A stretch of 64,000 nt of DNA from Tetracentron sinense (GCA_015143295.1 CM026573.1:3755950-3819949), one strand, 5' to 3'; shown: positions 13,001-25,250, counted from the stretch's first letter. Program-made: numbers and translations. The notes: generated from the letters alone by a model not told the origin.

Positions 13001-16000
13001 GCGAACTTTTCAAAAATCTGGAGAATTTTGTTACTATGGTTACACGGACTTGAGCGTACCTACGGGTTTTAAGAGCAGACTAATTATAATTGGGCCTTAC
13101 GCTAGGGTTAGGTAAAGGTTGGAATTTATATTTTAAAAACAAATACGATGGTTGAGTGGCCAAGTTAGAGATACTTTGAGATCAGGGTTGTCCATGACTC
13201 GTATCAATTGATTTTCAAAAAACTTAAGGTCATTTGACCATCTTCTATTTCTCTTATCCAAGCTTGAATCCGTTTTATGATCAATGAATGGGTTGTAGGC
13301 TTGCAGCTTGGAATGGTGGGGTGGATTTGGGATTTGTGTTGGGATCAGGCATGCCACAGTGAGGATCCGCTAATCGTTCTAGCAGAGGATCTTTTGTTAC
13401 ACTTTTGCTTTTACTCTTTTGCCTTTTAGTTTAGGCTTGTAAACTAGCACTGTATTCCTTCCAGTACCTTTTTGATAAATATATGAGCATGATTACCGAT
13501 AAAAAAAAAAAAAGGTCATTTGTGTACCAGTTTCCAGGGTAGCCTACGCTAGATTCTGTTCTCTCTAAGGCTGTCCAGTTTTGATCTATGAAGAAATATG
13601 CATCCCTATGTATGGTTTAGCAGTAGGGATTTTAAGCGATAAAGGGACAGAAAGAAGCTCAATATTAAACAAATAAACAGTAACTTGAGGAAACTCATTC
13701 TCAATGTGACATCTCAAATATCAATTCCATAATTTTTTTTTTGTAATACGCATCATGTTTTCAGGCACTCTGGTTGTTTGCATAAAAGAGATGCTTTAGA
13801 CTCTCAGACCACAACTTTTACGCTCGGACCACCCAGCTATAAAACTGGGAACTGCTCCATGGTGAAGTTGAGAACTGACTCTGTTGAGCTGGATGAGTTT
13901 TCCTTCCAGTCTAGGTCATAAAAAAATCTTAGAAAGTAATGCAAACAAAGAGACAGAGAGAAGAGGAAGAAAGGTGAAGCCATCCTTGCCCTCATGGGGA
14001 CATGGACCTTTCGGCTATTGTAGAGGAGAGGATGATGGATGAAGAAAGAGTAAAAAAAAAGCCTCATATGAGAGTCTAGAGATAAGGAGAGACAAGATGC
14101 GAGAGAGACCTTTGGAGAAGATTAGGGTTTATAAAAATGTTTAAAATGATAATGATTACCGAAGTACCCCTTACATTAAGTCGTTAGACTCTCTAATGAC
14201 TTAATTTGAGGGTTAATTCGGTGATTATCAATTCTAATTATAATATATAATAGGGCCGGACTGAGTCAGCCTGATTAGAAGTATACACTTAGTTATCAAG
14301 GCGACTAAGCGACTTGAGGTGACAAACCCCATCGATGCCTAAGGTGTCGCCTTATGAACTTTTTACAACAAAAATCCTATCCCCAATATGAGATCCATGT
14401 ATTTTGCATTTCCTTGAATAAGAGGCTTTGTAATTCATATAAATTGTAAAAACTTCATTGTCAAGATGCACTAATAGAATCATTTTTGAAGACATTCTAT
14501 GAATAAGAAAGAGGGATTTCAATAGTTGGGAATAAAAAATAGAACAAAAAAACAATCTATAATGACTATCGAAAGGGGGAGAGGGACTGTGAGGGATAAA
14601 AAATATAAAAAAAGTATAGTAAATCAGTGATAGCTGAACAAGAACGAGAGAGATAGATAGTTAAGGACTGAATAAAAAATAAAAAATAGTCCGACATCAA
14701 TGTGACTGTCGAACAAGAGATAGAGGAGATAAGAGGGAGAGAAAGAACGAGGTCATACTTTTTACTCTCATTTTTTCTTTGTTTCTTCTTCTTCTCGATT
14801 ATATCAAAGAAAGATAATAAAAATCATGTAATAAGTAAAATATATATAATTATGGGGCCTACTCTTATTTAAATGATTAAAAAACCCCTTTAAAGATGGA
14901 TTTATGAGAGCATTGGGGGTCTAAAAAAAATTGAGGCATTTAAAGGTTTTTCTATTATTGGGCCTTCTTGATCCCAGCTATGTCTTGGTTGCCTAGGCCC
15001 CACAAATAGAGGGAGAGAGAGACCAATTGGTCCACCCATTGAGCAAAAGAGAGGACAAGTTAACATGGGGGAAACATACTTGACCCTGTTCGTCTTTTCT
15101 TTCTTATTTACCTTCAAACCCATTTTTTATAAGATATAAAAACCCTAATATATTATATGGTAGAAGACACGAAAAATATATAACATAAAATGTTTTTTTG
15201 TTGACAAATATCTCATATTCAAATAAAATAAAATTTAAAACCTTTAAGCAATAATAATATTGTGTATATCATATTATTAATAATGATAGCCTAGGCGGTC
15301 AGTCGCCTGACGCCAGTAGAGCGCCTAGTCGCCTAGGCAACCGCCTAAGGCGTTGCCTTTAACAACTATGAGTATACCCTAAGGTTAAGTCGTTAGACTC
15401 TAATGACTTAATTTGAGGGTTAATTCAGTAATTATCAATTCTAATTATAATATATAATAGGGCCGGAATGAGTCAGCCCGATTAGAAGTATACCCTACGG
15501 CCTAAAAACAAAGTGGCAAATACAATTACAATTACACAATGAATTAAAACATAAATAACTAATAAACGATACGTATCGTCTGTTTCATATCAGTATAAAT
15601 ATCGTACAGGAGACTATTGATACCTATACCATAGTTGTTACGGGCGGCGACTCAGGCGCCTGAGGCGGTCACCTAGGCGGCCCACTTGACCCAAGCGATC
15701 CCTCGCCTAGACGGGAATGCTGAAAATATGTTTAAAAACACATGTTTGTTACCATTTATAAGGTAATTACTTATAAGCCCTTAGTTTGAGGATTGTTTTG
15801 TAATTCTCATAAAGTAGAAAGGTATAAATATCTTTTTGTTTAATTCTATCCTAAAGCTTTGTCTTCTCTCACATCAAACCAACGAAAGAAGAAAAGGAAG
15901 AAGAAGAGGAACGGTGATCGGCGACGGGTAACAGGTAGGTCCTCTCTCTCTCCCTCCCTCTCTCTCTCACACACACACACACGCACACGCGCACGCACGC

Positions 16001-19000
16001 GTGCGCGCGCGCGCACACACACAGTCACACACATAGTCCTTTTCTCTCAAATCCCAATTTCCTCTCTCTCTCTCTCAATTTCCTCTTTCTCCTTGTTCTT
16101 TCTCTCTCCCACACAGTCCCTTTCTCTCAATTCTCTCTCTCATGCAGTCACACACAGTCCCTTTCTCTTTCTCTCTCTCTCTCATGCACACAGACACAAC
16201 GTTCTCTCTCTCACATGCAGTCACTTTATAGTATACAGTCCTTGTTCTCGACTAGGTAAAATTAAATACAATCCCTCTATTTTTTTTTGTTCTCAACCCG
16301 GGTTAAATTTCTGAGATCAAATCACAGCCTATTGCGATTGAATTCGGGGAAGTTCAATTGCACCCACAAGTAACACATATCCCTATTAACCGTGGTTAAG
16401 ATTCAATGACCCTTAGGGTTCAATAATCTAACCTTGGTTTTTAGAAAGAAAATATTTAAACAAATATTAACCCTTAAAGTTAAAAATTCTTAACTAGTTA
16501 ATTTTTTTTTAAAAATATTTTTTCTACAAAACCAAAGTTAGATTATTGAATTCTAATGATAGGTGAATCTTAACCATGGTTAATAAGGGTAAACAGGGAC
16601 ACGTGTTGACTTGTGGATGCGATTGAACTCTCCTTGAATACAATTGCAATTTGTTGTGATTCGATATCTAAATTTCTCTCACATACACGGTTGCTATTGT
16701 TTTGCTACTGTAAAACATACACAAAAAACTACCATATTAGTTATTTTAGATTACAGAATCCATGTATTATATATGCTAGCTTCCTTCTCTTTTCTGTGCA
16801 TCAAGCGACGCCTACCGCCTTAGATCGTCTGGTCACCTTGGCCCTTGACAACTATGACCTATACGCATCGCCCGTTTCGTATCGTTTCAACAATTTTTAG
16901 TTCCATGATTGGTAGCACGTCTACTTGCTATAGAAAAAAAATGACAAAACGACACTCGTGTCTAAAAACAAAGTTCAAATTTTTTTCATTTTTGGCAAAG
17001 AAGTATGCATATAGACGATGGAATGAAGATTTATGTCATTTACTTTTTTATGTTTTTGCCCCTTTATGAGCCTAAAAAAGATACCACCGTCTCTACTAGG
17101 TGGCTTTTTTTTTAATGTTTACAAAAAAATTGTCTATTATTGTGCGCTGTCAAACAATTTTACTATCTACATTTCTATTTCTTACATATATTTTTGCCAC
17201 AAATCTATTTTCGTTAGAACTGTCTAAAATAGACAAGATCTACCAAACGAACCCTAGGTGAAACTGCTCTCTTCTCTCAATTAAAAAAATTAAAAATAAA
17301 CCAACCTCCTTTAATCCCTCCTACCCTCCCAAACAATACCCACGCAACTCTTCCACTGTCCATAATACACAGATCTAACCATATACTGCCTTCAATTAGT
17401 TATCATTAACATTGCAAGATGGCATGCCAACACCAATTATACTAATAGACAATGGCCAATAGTCAGTCTTGCAATAGTTAAAGGCCGATGGAGCAAGTGT
17501 AACTACCAAAATAAATTTACTTGGTCAATACCAGTTCTCCTGACCTAGATGAGTCACACTAACATGCCCACAATTTTTTATAAATCTTAAAAGTATGATA
17601 TAGAATATCACTAAAGCTATCACGAGTAACTCAACGCTAAGTTGGAAAGTGGCAAATCATGAGACACCAAAGGCAACGGTTAAAAAGTTTCTACCTCAAA
17701 CCGCTCATTGCAAGTCTGAAGACGAGAGAATAGCTTCTCAACAAATCCCTGCAAGAAAAATATTACTCAGAAATCACTTTGTATCCTATGAATTCTATGA
17801 ACCAGGCTGGTGATGATAATATAAGAACTAGTCAACCTGTGCATCTTTCAAATGGTTAAGTGGTGAATAGTAATTTGAATTGGTGTTTTCTGATGATGAC
17901 ATCCGCTGGAGTCTTTTCATGCTACGAACAGCACGCTGCAATTTTGCTTGCTTTTTCTTCTTGCTAGAAGATGTACCTTTGTGATGTGCCTACAGTAAAG
18001 GAGACAATAACAAGGTTACACATAAAACTGATGCATTCTTGAATTTTACATAGAACTACAACATAACCATATGGCCAAAACAGATGGACTGATAGACATC
18101 AAAGAGAATATTCACTTCAATGCCATATGCAGAACCCGCTGAAACATCTACATCTGAAAATGCCAACTAATTGAGATCACCCCCTTTAAGTTCAAAGCAA
18201 TGAGTAATATAATCTGTTTTGTCAACAAAAGCATCAGGACAACTGTTTAAGTAATGTATTAGAATACTAAAGCAGTTTCTGATATACGCCTTCCTCTCTG
18301 AGATATTTAGGCTATATAACTTATATGAGACACATGCTTGGGTGTCAGATAAGGCCATGAAAGTATCAGACACATTGATCCTGATAATGACCCCTTAGAC
18401 ACATGCTTGGGTATCAGAATGAAGATACCTGCTGAAATGTCAAGTCTTGGCTACATCTGCATTAAGTACAAATTTATCAAAATGATCCACTGACCCCTAA
18501 GAAATCCAAAGAAAGATTAGTTTATGGTTCCAAGCATGACAGTTTTGCATTCTTCGAATTGGATAGTTTGGTCGAAATAGCCACATAACCAAGTATTCTT
18601 CATGAAAGAGCCCTAGCAAGAATCATCATAACATAATCCACAACCTAGATCAATTAATTGAAAGAACTAACATTAAAATCCAATGCAGATAATTATTCAC
18701 AACAAAAGGGTTAAAGGAAAAGGCAAAGCAGATTTCCCAAGTGAAGACCTCAAAACCAACCAAAGAGAAGTTCACTTATAAGTTATAAGTGCAAAAATCT
18801 GAACATGTCCTCCAAATAAAAGAAACATGTCATTGTTTCTGTATGTACTCAAAGCCAGCCTTAAAATACTACAAGGATTTATGCTCCAGCATGAACTAAA
18901 CTTCACACATATCTACTGTAAAAGTTCTTCTTCCAAATTCTAGAATTGGAAACCAAATCTCTGGCTTCATGAAGTGCCAAACCGAATCAACAATTTCTTG

Positions 19001-20672
19001 ATTGCTAATGGAACTAAGCCCTATCCACTGTTCGTTTAGCTCTACTTACACTAGGAAACATAAGAACCTACAATCCTTTAGCCTTTGCCACCCTCACTGC
19101 CTACCAAACTCTTCTCGATTTTTCACCACTTAACTCGAAAGTAAATTTCATTCTTTTTGACATAAAATAAAGACAATGTGTGAATAATACTCCAATGTTT
19201 CAAATACAAGGTATGGACATACAAAATAATATGAGGTCAAACGCTGCTATCACAAAAGCACGTGCTAACTCAGAAAAAAAGAACAGACTTGTCGTAGGGA
19301 ACAAAATTAAGAATCTTCATACACCTAAGAACAGTACATGCCGATAAGATACTAAGCAATAAGAACTCTTTCACAGACCAAAGGATAAAAACCAGAGTTC
19401 CATATACACATAGTAGAATAACTGAAGCAAAGGGACACATATAAGAGCACACAAATGACCTTGTAGACAGCATCCCTACTGATAACAGCATGAGACTTTT
19501 GAGGAGTCATGTCATCTTCACTGCTTGAGCCATCACTATCATCGGCATTTTCCATCTTCTCATAACCAAGAAGGAATGATAGAACAGCAATCATAATCCT
19601 GAAGGATCGAGATTTAAATTATTTTTCTGTTACTCAATAGCTATGATGACGACATGCACAAATGCGTACCTGGAAGATGAATGAAAACATGAAGTGCAGA
19701 TTGCATTAGCTGTTCTATCATCAAACCACACCTTTCTCCGGTGGAGATCACAAAGTACAATAAGGGACCTTTTAGCTTTTGATTCATCCTCTTCCTAATG
19801 CAACAGTAAATCTCAGGAATTAGTCCGGATTAAATCCCTACAATTTAGTAGTAGGGCAAATAGCAAACCTAGCAATGTTGATAGAATTTAACAGCACAAA
19901 TTCCAAATTTACATAAGAAAGATATTAACATGAGAGAATTACCAACCTGTAGCATCGAAAACAGGATATTCTGAAGTCCTCGATTCTTAGTTTCATTTTT
20001 ATGCTTCTGATTCATGCGACGAATACTATGAATAACATGAGTAAAGGCCAACTTCCTCAAAGTCCTATCTCCTAGAGTTTGAAGTTCCATGAACAAACCA
20101 AGAGTTTCTCCGATATCAACTATCTAAAAAGGCAAGTAATTTCCTGATTAGGTCAAAAATTCAAGAACATTGCAAACATTACCGAAATTTGACAAAGGAA
20201 AAGCAATAAATTAGGGATTTTCAAAAATAAAAATGGAGAAATTTGGAGATACATTTCGATTGATGATAAGAATTAGGGCTTGAGTGATATGGCATCGAAG
20301 AGACGATGGGAGGGACCGAGCAGCAGATCGGAGTAAGTCGGCGAGCTTTTTAGGGAAGTCAGCGAGATGGTTAGGGTAAAAAGGAGTGACGTGAGCCAAG
20401 AACATGGTCATGTCGCCGAGCTCCTTTGCAACAGTGAGGTCACCACCGACACCTCCGATTGAAGTGAAGCTGAGAGCAGCTTGTTGATGGAAAAGATGGA
20501 GAGAGGAATCGAAGTGGCGGTACAGAAGGAGTAGCTCGGATTCGTAGCCCTCAGGATCGCACTTCATCTTTGATTGCAGAGATGGGAGGCTCAGCTTCTC
20601 TGCGCTTCGACCGGAAGCGGCGAAAGACTCCGGCGATATTCCGGGAAGGCCATGACAAGACGAAAAAGACAT
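7296..20672 (-). CDS. SDA1: SDA1 homologue, ribosome biogenesis protein, 15 exons, 813 aa
   Basis: Exons in transcript order: 20672-20253, 20123-19947, 19794-19670, 19598-19460, 17989-17837, 17748-17695, 10937-10842, 10755-10696, 10561-10487, 10400-10347, 10148-10047, 9958-9362, 9008-8874, 8132-8025, 7442-7296. All phases join and a TGA ends the frame. SDA1/SDAD1 proteins are nuclear and needed for 60S pre-ribosome maturation and export. Recognisable stretches: ELLLLYRHFDSSLHLFHQQA and AKELGDMTMFLAHVTPFYP (N-terminal SDA1 domain), LGDRTLRKLAFTHVIHSIRR, HHKGTSSSKKKKQAKLQR, QPHQRDVTNLLAAAVQACHD, HDRSRTEAIAVGLNVVREIC, a long Asp/Glu-rich block in exon 12, then RIKELKAKKNAKIAL, LSKEERLALVRAGREDRGKY and a basic C-terminus ending GKKAWK. 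The length matches plant SDA1 (about 800 aa). The N-terminal 35 residues before MKCDPEGYES are less conserved and the start could be the later Met. The 6.76-kb sixth intron (10938-17694) is full of transposons. Confidence 0.95.
8593..8619. repeat. Short perfect hairpin in SDA1 intron 13
   Basis: ATGGTCGTTT (8593-8602) and AAACGACCAT (8610-8619) are exact inverted copies separated by 7 bases. The surrounding AT-rich segment (about 8480-8815) with further AACGAC/GTCGTT echoes looks like an old foldback insertion in the 741-bp intron. Confidence 0.5.
9994..10032. repeat. (GA)n microsatellite inside an 88-bp SDA1 intron
   Basis: About 39 bp of near-perfect GA repeat with one AAA interruption occupy nearly half of the intron between SDA1 exons 11 and 12 (9959-10046). 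On the coding strand this is a CT run forming the polypyrimidine region in the middle of the intron, upstream of the 3' splice site. Confidence 0.9.
12441..12628. repeat. Direct repeat, copy 1 (partner 17267-17463)
   Basis: The block running from the TCTCTCAATT motif through CCACTGTCCATAATA, CCTTCAATTAGTTATCATT and ACACCAATTATACTAA to CAATGGCCAATAGT occurs here and again at 17267-17463 in the same orientation, with high similarity. Both copies are in SDA1 intron 6 and bracket about 4.6 kb of inserted repeats. Confidence 0.8.
13237..13511 (+). mobile_element. 5'-truncated LINE 3' end with 11-bp target duplication
   Basis: The segment ends in GAGCATGATTACCGAT followed by about 13 A residues, the GATAAA(n) tail style seen in the other LINEs of this window. 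It is flanked by AAGGTCATTTG on both sides (13226-13236 and 13512-13522). That is a target-primed insertion signature. No protein remains. It lies in SDA1 intron 6, antisense to the gene. Confidence 0.8.
14176..14286. repeat. Tandemly duplicated segment, copy 1 (partner 15385-15493)
   Basis: The segment TTAAGTCGTTAGACTC ... GATTAGAAGTATAC is present here and again at 15385-15493. Without the hAT element between them the two copies would be nearly adjacent, so a tandem duplication of about 110 bp was split by the insertion. In SDA1 intron 6. Confidence 0.8.
14288..15370. mobile_element. Non-autonomous hAT-like element, 1.08 kb
   Basis: The right terminus, reverse-complemented, reads CATAGTTGTTAAAGGCAACG. 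The left end reads CTTAGTTATCAAGGCGAC. The target site AGTATAC flanks both sides (14280-14286 and 15371-15377; an eighth base differs), consistent with the 8-bp duplication of hAT elements. Subterminal GCCTAGGCG-type repeats are dense at the right end. No transposase is visible. Confidence 0.75.
15385..15493. repeat. Tandemly duplicated segment, copy 2 (partner 14176-14286)
   Basis: Same segment as at 14176-14286, here with AGACTCTAATGAC in place of AGACTCTCTAATGAC and a few substitutions. It follows the right target duplication of the hAT element by 7 bases. Confidence 0.8.
15937..16230. repeat. CT/CA/CG compound simple repeats
   Basis: Runs of (CT)n, (CA)n and an alternating CACGCGTGCGCGCGCGC stretch at about 15979-16015, followed by repeated CTCTCTCTCATGCA blocks, lie inside the hAT-like element. 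Alternating purine-pyrimidine tracts such as this can adopt Z-form DNA in principle. A 151-codon open frame across the tract is an artefact of the repeat. Confidence 0.85.
16313..16668. mobile_element. Complete foldback MITE with 9-bp target duplication (MULE-like)
   Basis: Both halves of this 356-bp element are near-complementary. The left arm reads GAGATCAAATCACA ... TTGCGATTGAATTCGGGG ... GTGGTTAAGATTCA, and the right arm is its inverse. The flanking TAAATTTCT is exact (16304-16312 and 16669-16677). Long inverted arms with a 9-bp duplication are the signature of Mutator-like non-autonomous elements. It is inserted in the hAT-like element 15630-16856. Confidence 0.85.
17267..17463. repeat. 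Direct repeat, copy 2 (partner 12441-12628)
   Basis: Second copy of the block described at 12441-12628, about 230 bp upstream (in genomic coordinates) of SDA1 exon 6. It is the likely original location, since the sequence continues without a break into the exon-flanking intron. Confidence 0.75.
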
Positions 20673-20715
20673 ATTCTGTTCCTTCTTCTTTCTTCCCCTT
20701 GGCCTTGCAGAACAG

Positions 20716-20723
20716 AAACCCTA
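20716..20723 (-). promoter_or_regulatory. Telo-box in the SDA1 5' leader
   Basis: AAACCCTA lies about 44 bp upstream of the SDA1 ATG (20672). AAACCCTA telo-boxes are known to be enriched, with site II motifs, in plant promoters of ribosome and ribosome-biogenesis genes. A site II-like AGCCCA (TGGGCT on the gene strand) is at 20972-20977. The match in gene function makes the motif plausible, but no expression evidence can be drawn from sequence. Confidence 0.5.
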
Positions 20724-20767
20724 GAAAAACCCTCTCTCACTATTTACTGAAAGAAGACACGAATTCT

Positions 20768-21636
20768 TCTCTAGTCTAGTCTAGTCTAGATAAAAACCCC
20801 TTAAAAAAAAAAAAAGGATAAAAAGACGAAAAGGCCCTCGTCTCTTTCAACCTTCTTCTAAAGTGAAAACCCAATCTCCTCGAGTTCAACGCAACTGGCT
20901 CTCGAGAGAGGGGAGCGACTGAGCCAGAGGGTTTGTGGGTTGGTGCGGAGGAAGAAGAGTTCTTGAAGCGCAGCCCAAACAAACAAATTACTCATTTTAA
21001 TTTAGTTAAGCTTAACCATGGTTAGATAAGAGTTAAAAGGGACGAGAGGACACTTGGGTCAGCTTAGAAGCAGGGTCCCCTTCTCAGGACTCAATAAAAT
21101 TTTATTTGGGTCGGGTGTCCTAACTCCTACCAGCTACAGACCTTAGTTACCCGAAACCTGGGCGCTACCGCTACTCCCACTCTTGAAACCAGGTCTGATG
21201 TATTGGGCTGGGCCCGGGTTGGGTTGGGATGGGTTGGGTTCGGGCCTATGCTAATTAGAATGGGTTTGGCCCAATCTGGGTCCAACCCGACCGTTGTGAT
21301 GGGACACACCTTATATAGGTTTCTAATTACTTGAGCAGATTGAAGACTAAAAACTGGCAGGATTTAATCAATTGCATCTTAAAATAACAAGTGATACTTG
21401 GTTGGAAAAAGATTTTACATAAGGATTTCATCTTAAAATATCTCAACTCTTGCCTTAAAGAAAGAAACTTGTTGGGGATGTTTCTCATTGTCAATTGGAG
21501 AGGCAGCTCGTCCGCTGGCGTTCAGAGAGGAAGGAACGAGCGGATTGTGTGACAAGCACCTCAATATTGAAAAGAAGCCCTTTTGACAATAGTTAGATAG
21601 AGTAGGATCAAGCCTGTCTATTGTTTTGTAAGTCTG
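20768..21636. other. SDA1 upstream region and GGGTTGGG-rich repeat
   Basis: A short CTAGT array sits at about 20773-20789. At 20998-21060 there is a fragment with the foldback-family core (CTTAACCATGGTTAG ... GAGTTAAAAGGGAC). At about 21190-21300 lies a G-rich stretch of GGGTTGGGTT units related to the GGGCCGGGC repeats that follow. No gene was seen. Confidence 0.5.
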
Positions 21637-21900
21637 TAGGGGTGTCAATGAGCCGGGCTGGCCCGTGGCCCGAATTAATAGTCAGGTAGGCTTGGGCTTA
21701 GTGTCTTACGCCCAGTGGCCAGTTAGACTATACTTCCAACCGGGTTTGGACCGGTAAGGCCCGTTTATGAAAACTCCCTATATAGCCTAATTTTGCTTCT
21801 TCATCCTTAGGCTCTTACCTGACCCAATTAATAAATAAACTGGTCCAGCCTGGCCCGTTATTAATAGGGCCTAGCTGAGCCTAGCCTGTGGACACCCTAT
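21637..21900. mobile_element. Small inverted-repeat element with TAGGGGTGTC ends
   Basis: It begins TAGGGGTGTCAATGAGCCGG and ends GTGGACACCCTA, the terminal ten bases being inverted with one or two mismatches, and subterminal GGCCCG motifs occur at both ends. About 264 bp and non-coding. A related GGGGTGCCAATAGACC end starts at 12631 in the SDA1 intron and a GGGATGGCAACTGGGC relative starts at about 63562. Confidence 0.65.
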
Positions 21901-22121
21901 TAAATTGGTTTACTCGAAATAAAAATCAAACAAAAGGGTATTCTTGGAAATATATAAGAGATACACGATGTATGGCTACTCTCAGGCAACTCATATATAC
22001 TATTACCATCTACCAACCACTTGTACACTTTTTTGGGTGATAGAGTGCTTAATCATTACAAATGGACAGGTGGTAGATAATGGTGAGAGTAGATTTTGAT
22101 AAAAGTTAGAGCTAACATATA

Positions 22122-22514
22122 AGAGCATTTCTAACAGCCTCACCAAAATAGCTTTTTGGTTATTTTGGTGAGGCAAATCACTGAAAATGACAAAAATGGG
22201 CATCCAACAGCCTCAACAAAATGCCAATTTTTGTTTGATGAGTATACAGTACTCACCAAGTTTGGTGAGTATTATACAATCACCAAAACTAAATATTTCT
22301 CTCCCTTCCTTTATTGTGGTCCCTCATAAATAATAAAATAAAACTTTCTCTCCATTCATACTATTGTGGTCCCACACAAATAATAAAATAATGTGAGTTT
22401 TGGCTATTTTGGTGAGCCTGCTGCGAGTGTTTTTAAAAAGTGGATAGCCAGAATAGGAAAATGTGAATTTTGGCTAATTCGGTGAGTATTTGGTGAGGCT
22501 GCTAGGAATGTTCT
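22122..22514. mobile_element. MITE with AGAGCATTTCTAACAGCCTCACC ends
   Basis: The left end reads AGAGCATTTCTAACAGCCTC. The right end, reverse-complemented, reads AGAACATTCCTAGCAGCCTC. A TA/TAA-type short duplication flanks it, but its exact length is ambiguous. An internal partial repeat of the right end (TTTTGGTGAGCCTGCTGCGAG) lies near 22405. The termini resemble the widespread GAGCATCTCCAACAG group of plant MITEs (PIF/Harbinger or hAT type). Confidence 0.75.
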
Positions 22515-22587
22515 TAATAGATATAGGGTATAGACATCAGCAATATATTGGGAATACATGTTATAAAAAAAACAGTTTAAATACAAA

Positions 22588-22765
22588 GAGGAGCTCTGTT
22601 TCAGGGCGTTGAACAGAGCACCCCTTTTTACATTGGGACGGTGGCAATGTGGTATTATGTGTGTTGAGAAATTGACCCAACCTCTCTCCATAATTACAAT
22701 CATGCCACTACCCTAGTGTAAATAGGGGAGCTCCGCTTCAACACTGTGAAGCAAAGCTCCGACTC
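22588..22765. mobile_element. Short foldback element (GAGGAGCTCTG family)
   Basis: At 178 bp this is almost entirely two inverted arms: left GAGGAGCTCTGTTTCA ... GAGCACCCCT, right (reversed) GAGTCGGAGCTTTGCTTCA ... GAGCTCCCCT. Same family as 4741-5129. Confidence 0.65.
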
Positions 22766-22840
22766 AAAATTAATCTCTAAAAAAAAGGGAAGGAAAGTTG
22801 ATGCTTCTTATCGGTAGATATAAAGAATTTAAGTTTAAAT

Positions 22841-23146
22841 CAATGTTATCAGAACCGGACTGGTCATTGAACTGGCTGATTGGCTGACTGGCCGGTTCCT
22901 GGTTTGACCGATTCGACCATGTCCTTTGTTATTTTAAAAAAAAATCCTCATTTTTACTCATTTATAAGCGGTTCTCAACTAGTTCTGACCACCAGTTCCC
23001 GGTTCAACCGGTCAGTTCTTCCAATTTTGACAAAAAAATAAATTTTTAAATATGTCTAATTTTGGAGGGTTTGGGAATCGGTGAGGGGACCAGTTCCCGA
23101 TTTTTACGATTCGACCGGCTGGTCCGGTCCAATTCTAACAACAATG
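22841..23146. mobile_element. hAT-type MITE with exact 8-bp target duplication
   Basis: The ends are CAATGTTATCAGAACCGGAC and the complement of CATTGTTGTTAGAATTGGAC. GTTTAAAT flanks both sides exactly (22833-22840 and 23147-23154). The interior is rich in ACCGG/CCGGT motifs and non-coding. It lies downstream of the protease gene's 3' end. Confidence 0.85.
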
Positions 23147-23688
23147 GTTTAAATATGAGCCGAAGATCCGCTTCAATTTGTGTATGATTGGACGATTTTT
23201 ATGCACTTGGTTTAGACGCAAATATGAGATATTAGCTATACAACTTTAAGAAATCAGCCAATAATCTTAACTTGTTGTACAACATGTTGAATAATTACCA
23301 GAGTGAATGTAATAGTAATTACTGTTTGTATTGATTACTAAACATTTTTTGTTGCAAGAAATTTAAACCTTGCAAACGAATTCACCTTAGTGGTCGACAT
23401 AACAAAGAAGAAACACATTCAAAATTGGTAATAAAACGAAAAGAAAATTTTGATGGATTGCTTCCTCTAGTAGAATATCATTCAGTGATTAGCATTGTGA
23501 GATATTAATTTGCTTGGGATTTAGGACGAGATATTATATAGAAACTCATAATTGATCATACAAACTAATATAAGCATCAAATTTGTAGGACAAATTTATG
23601 CGTTTATGATGAGCATGTGTGACTCATAGACACACTACAGAACCAACAACGAAAGCAAAGATAAAGCTAATGGCTTATACATATACGT

Positions 23689-25204
<1,516 letters not shown>

Positions 25205-25250
25205 TGCTTTGAACACCCACAAGATGGGAATTCAGGGAATATGAGAATTC

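Larger units (their letters stand above)
15630..16856. mobile_element. hAT-like element, 1.23 kb, hosting a nested MULE-like MITE
   Basis: The ends are CATAGTTGTTACGGGC and, at the right, the complement of CATAGTTGTCAAGGGC. The flanking target duplication ACCTATAC is exact (15622-15629 and 16857-16864), 8 bp as expected for hAT. Removing the nested element at 16313-16668 and one copy of its 9-bp duplication leaves about 862 bp. It is related by its ends to the element at 14288-15370. There is no transposase reading frame. Confidence 0.85.

Noticed and set aside
15846-16314. Open frames of 62 and 151 codons on opposite strands
   Set aside because: Both are produced by CT/CA/CG simple repeats within a hAT-like element.
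25205-25222. Longer N-terminus for the KDEL protease
   Set aside because: The codon at 25222 is TTG, and the TATA box position puts the transcription start there. ATG at 25204 or 25198 is the real start.
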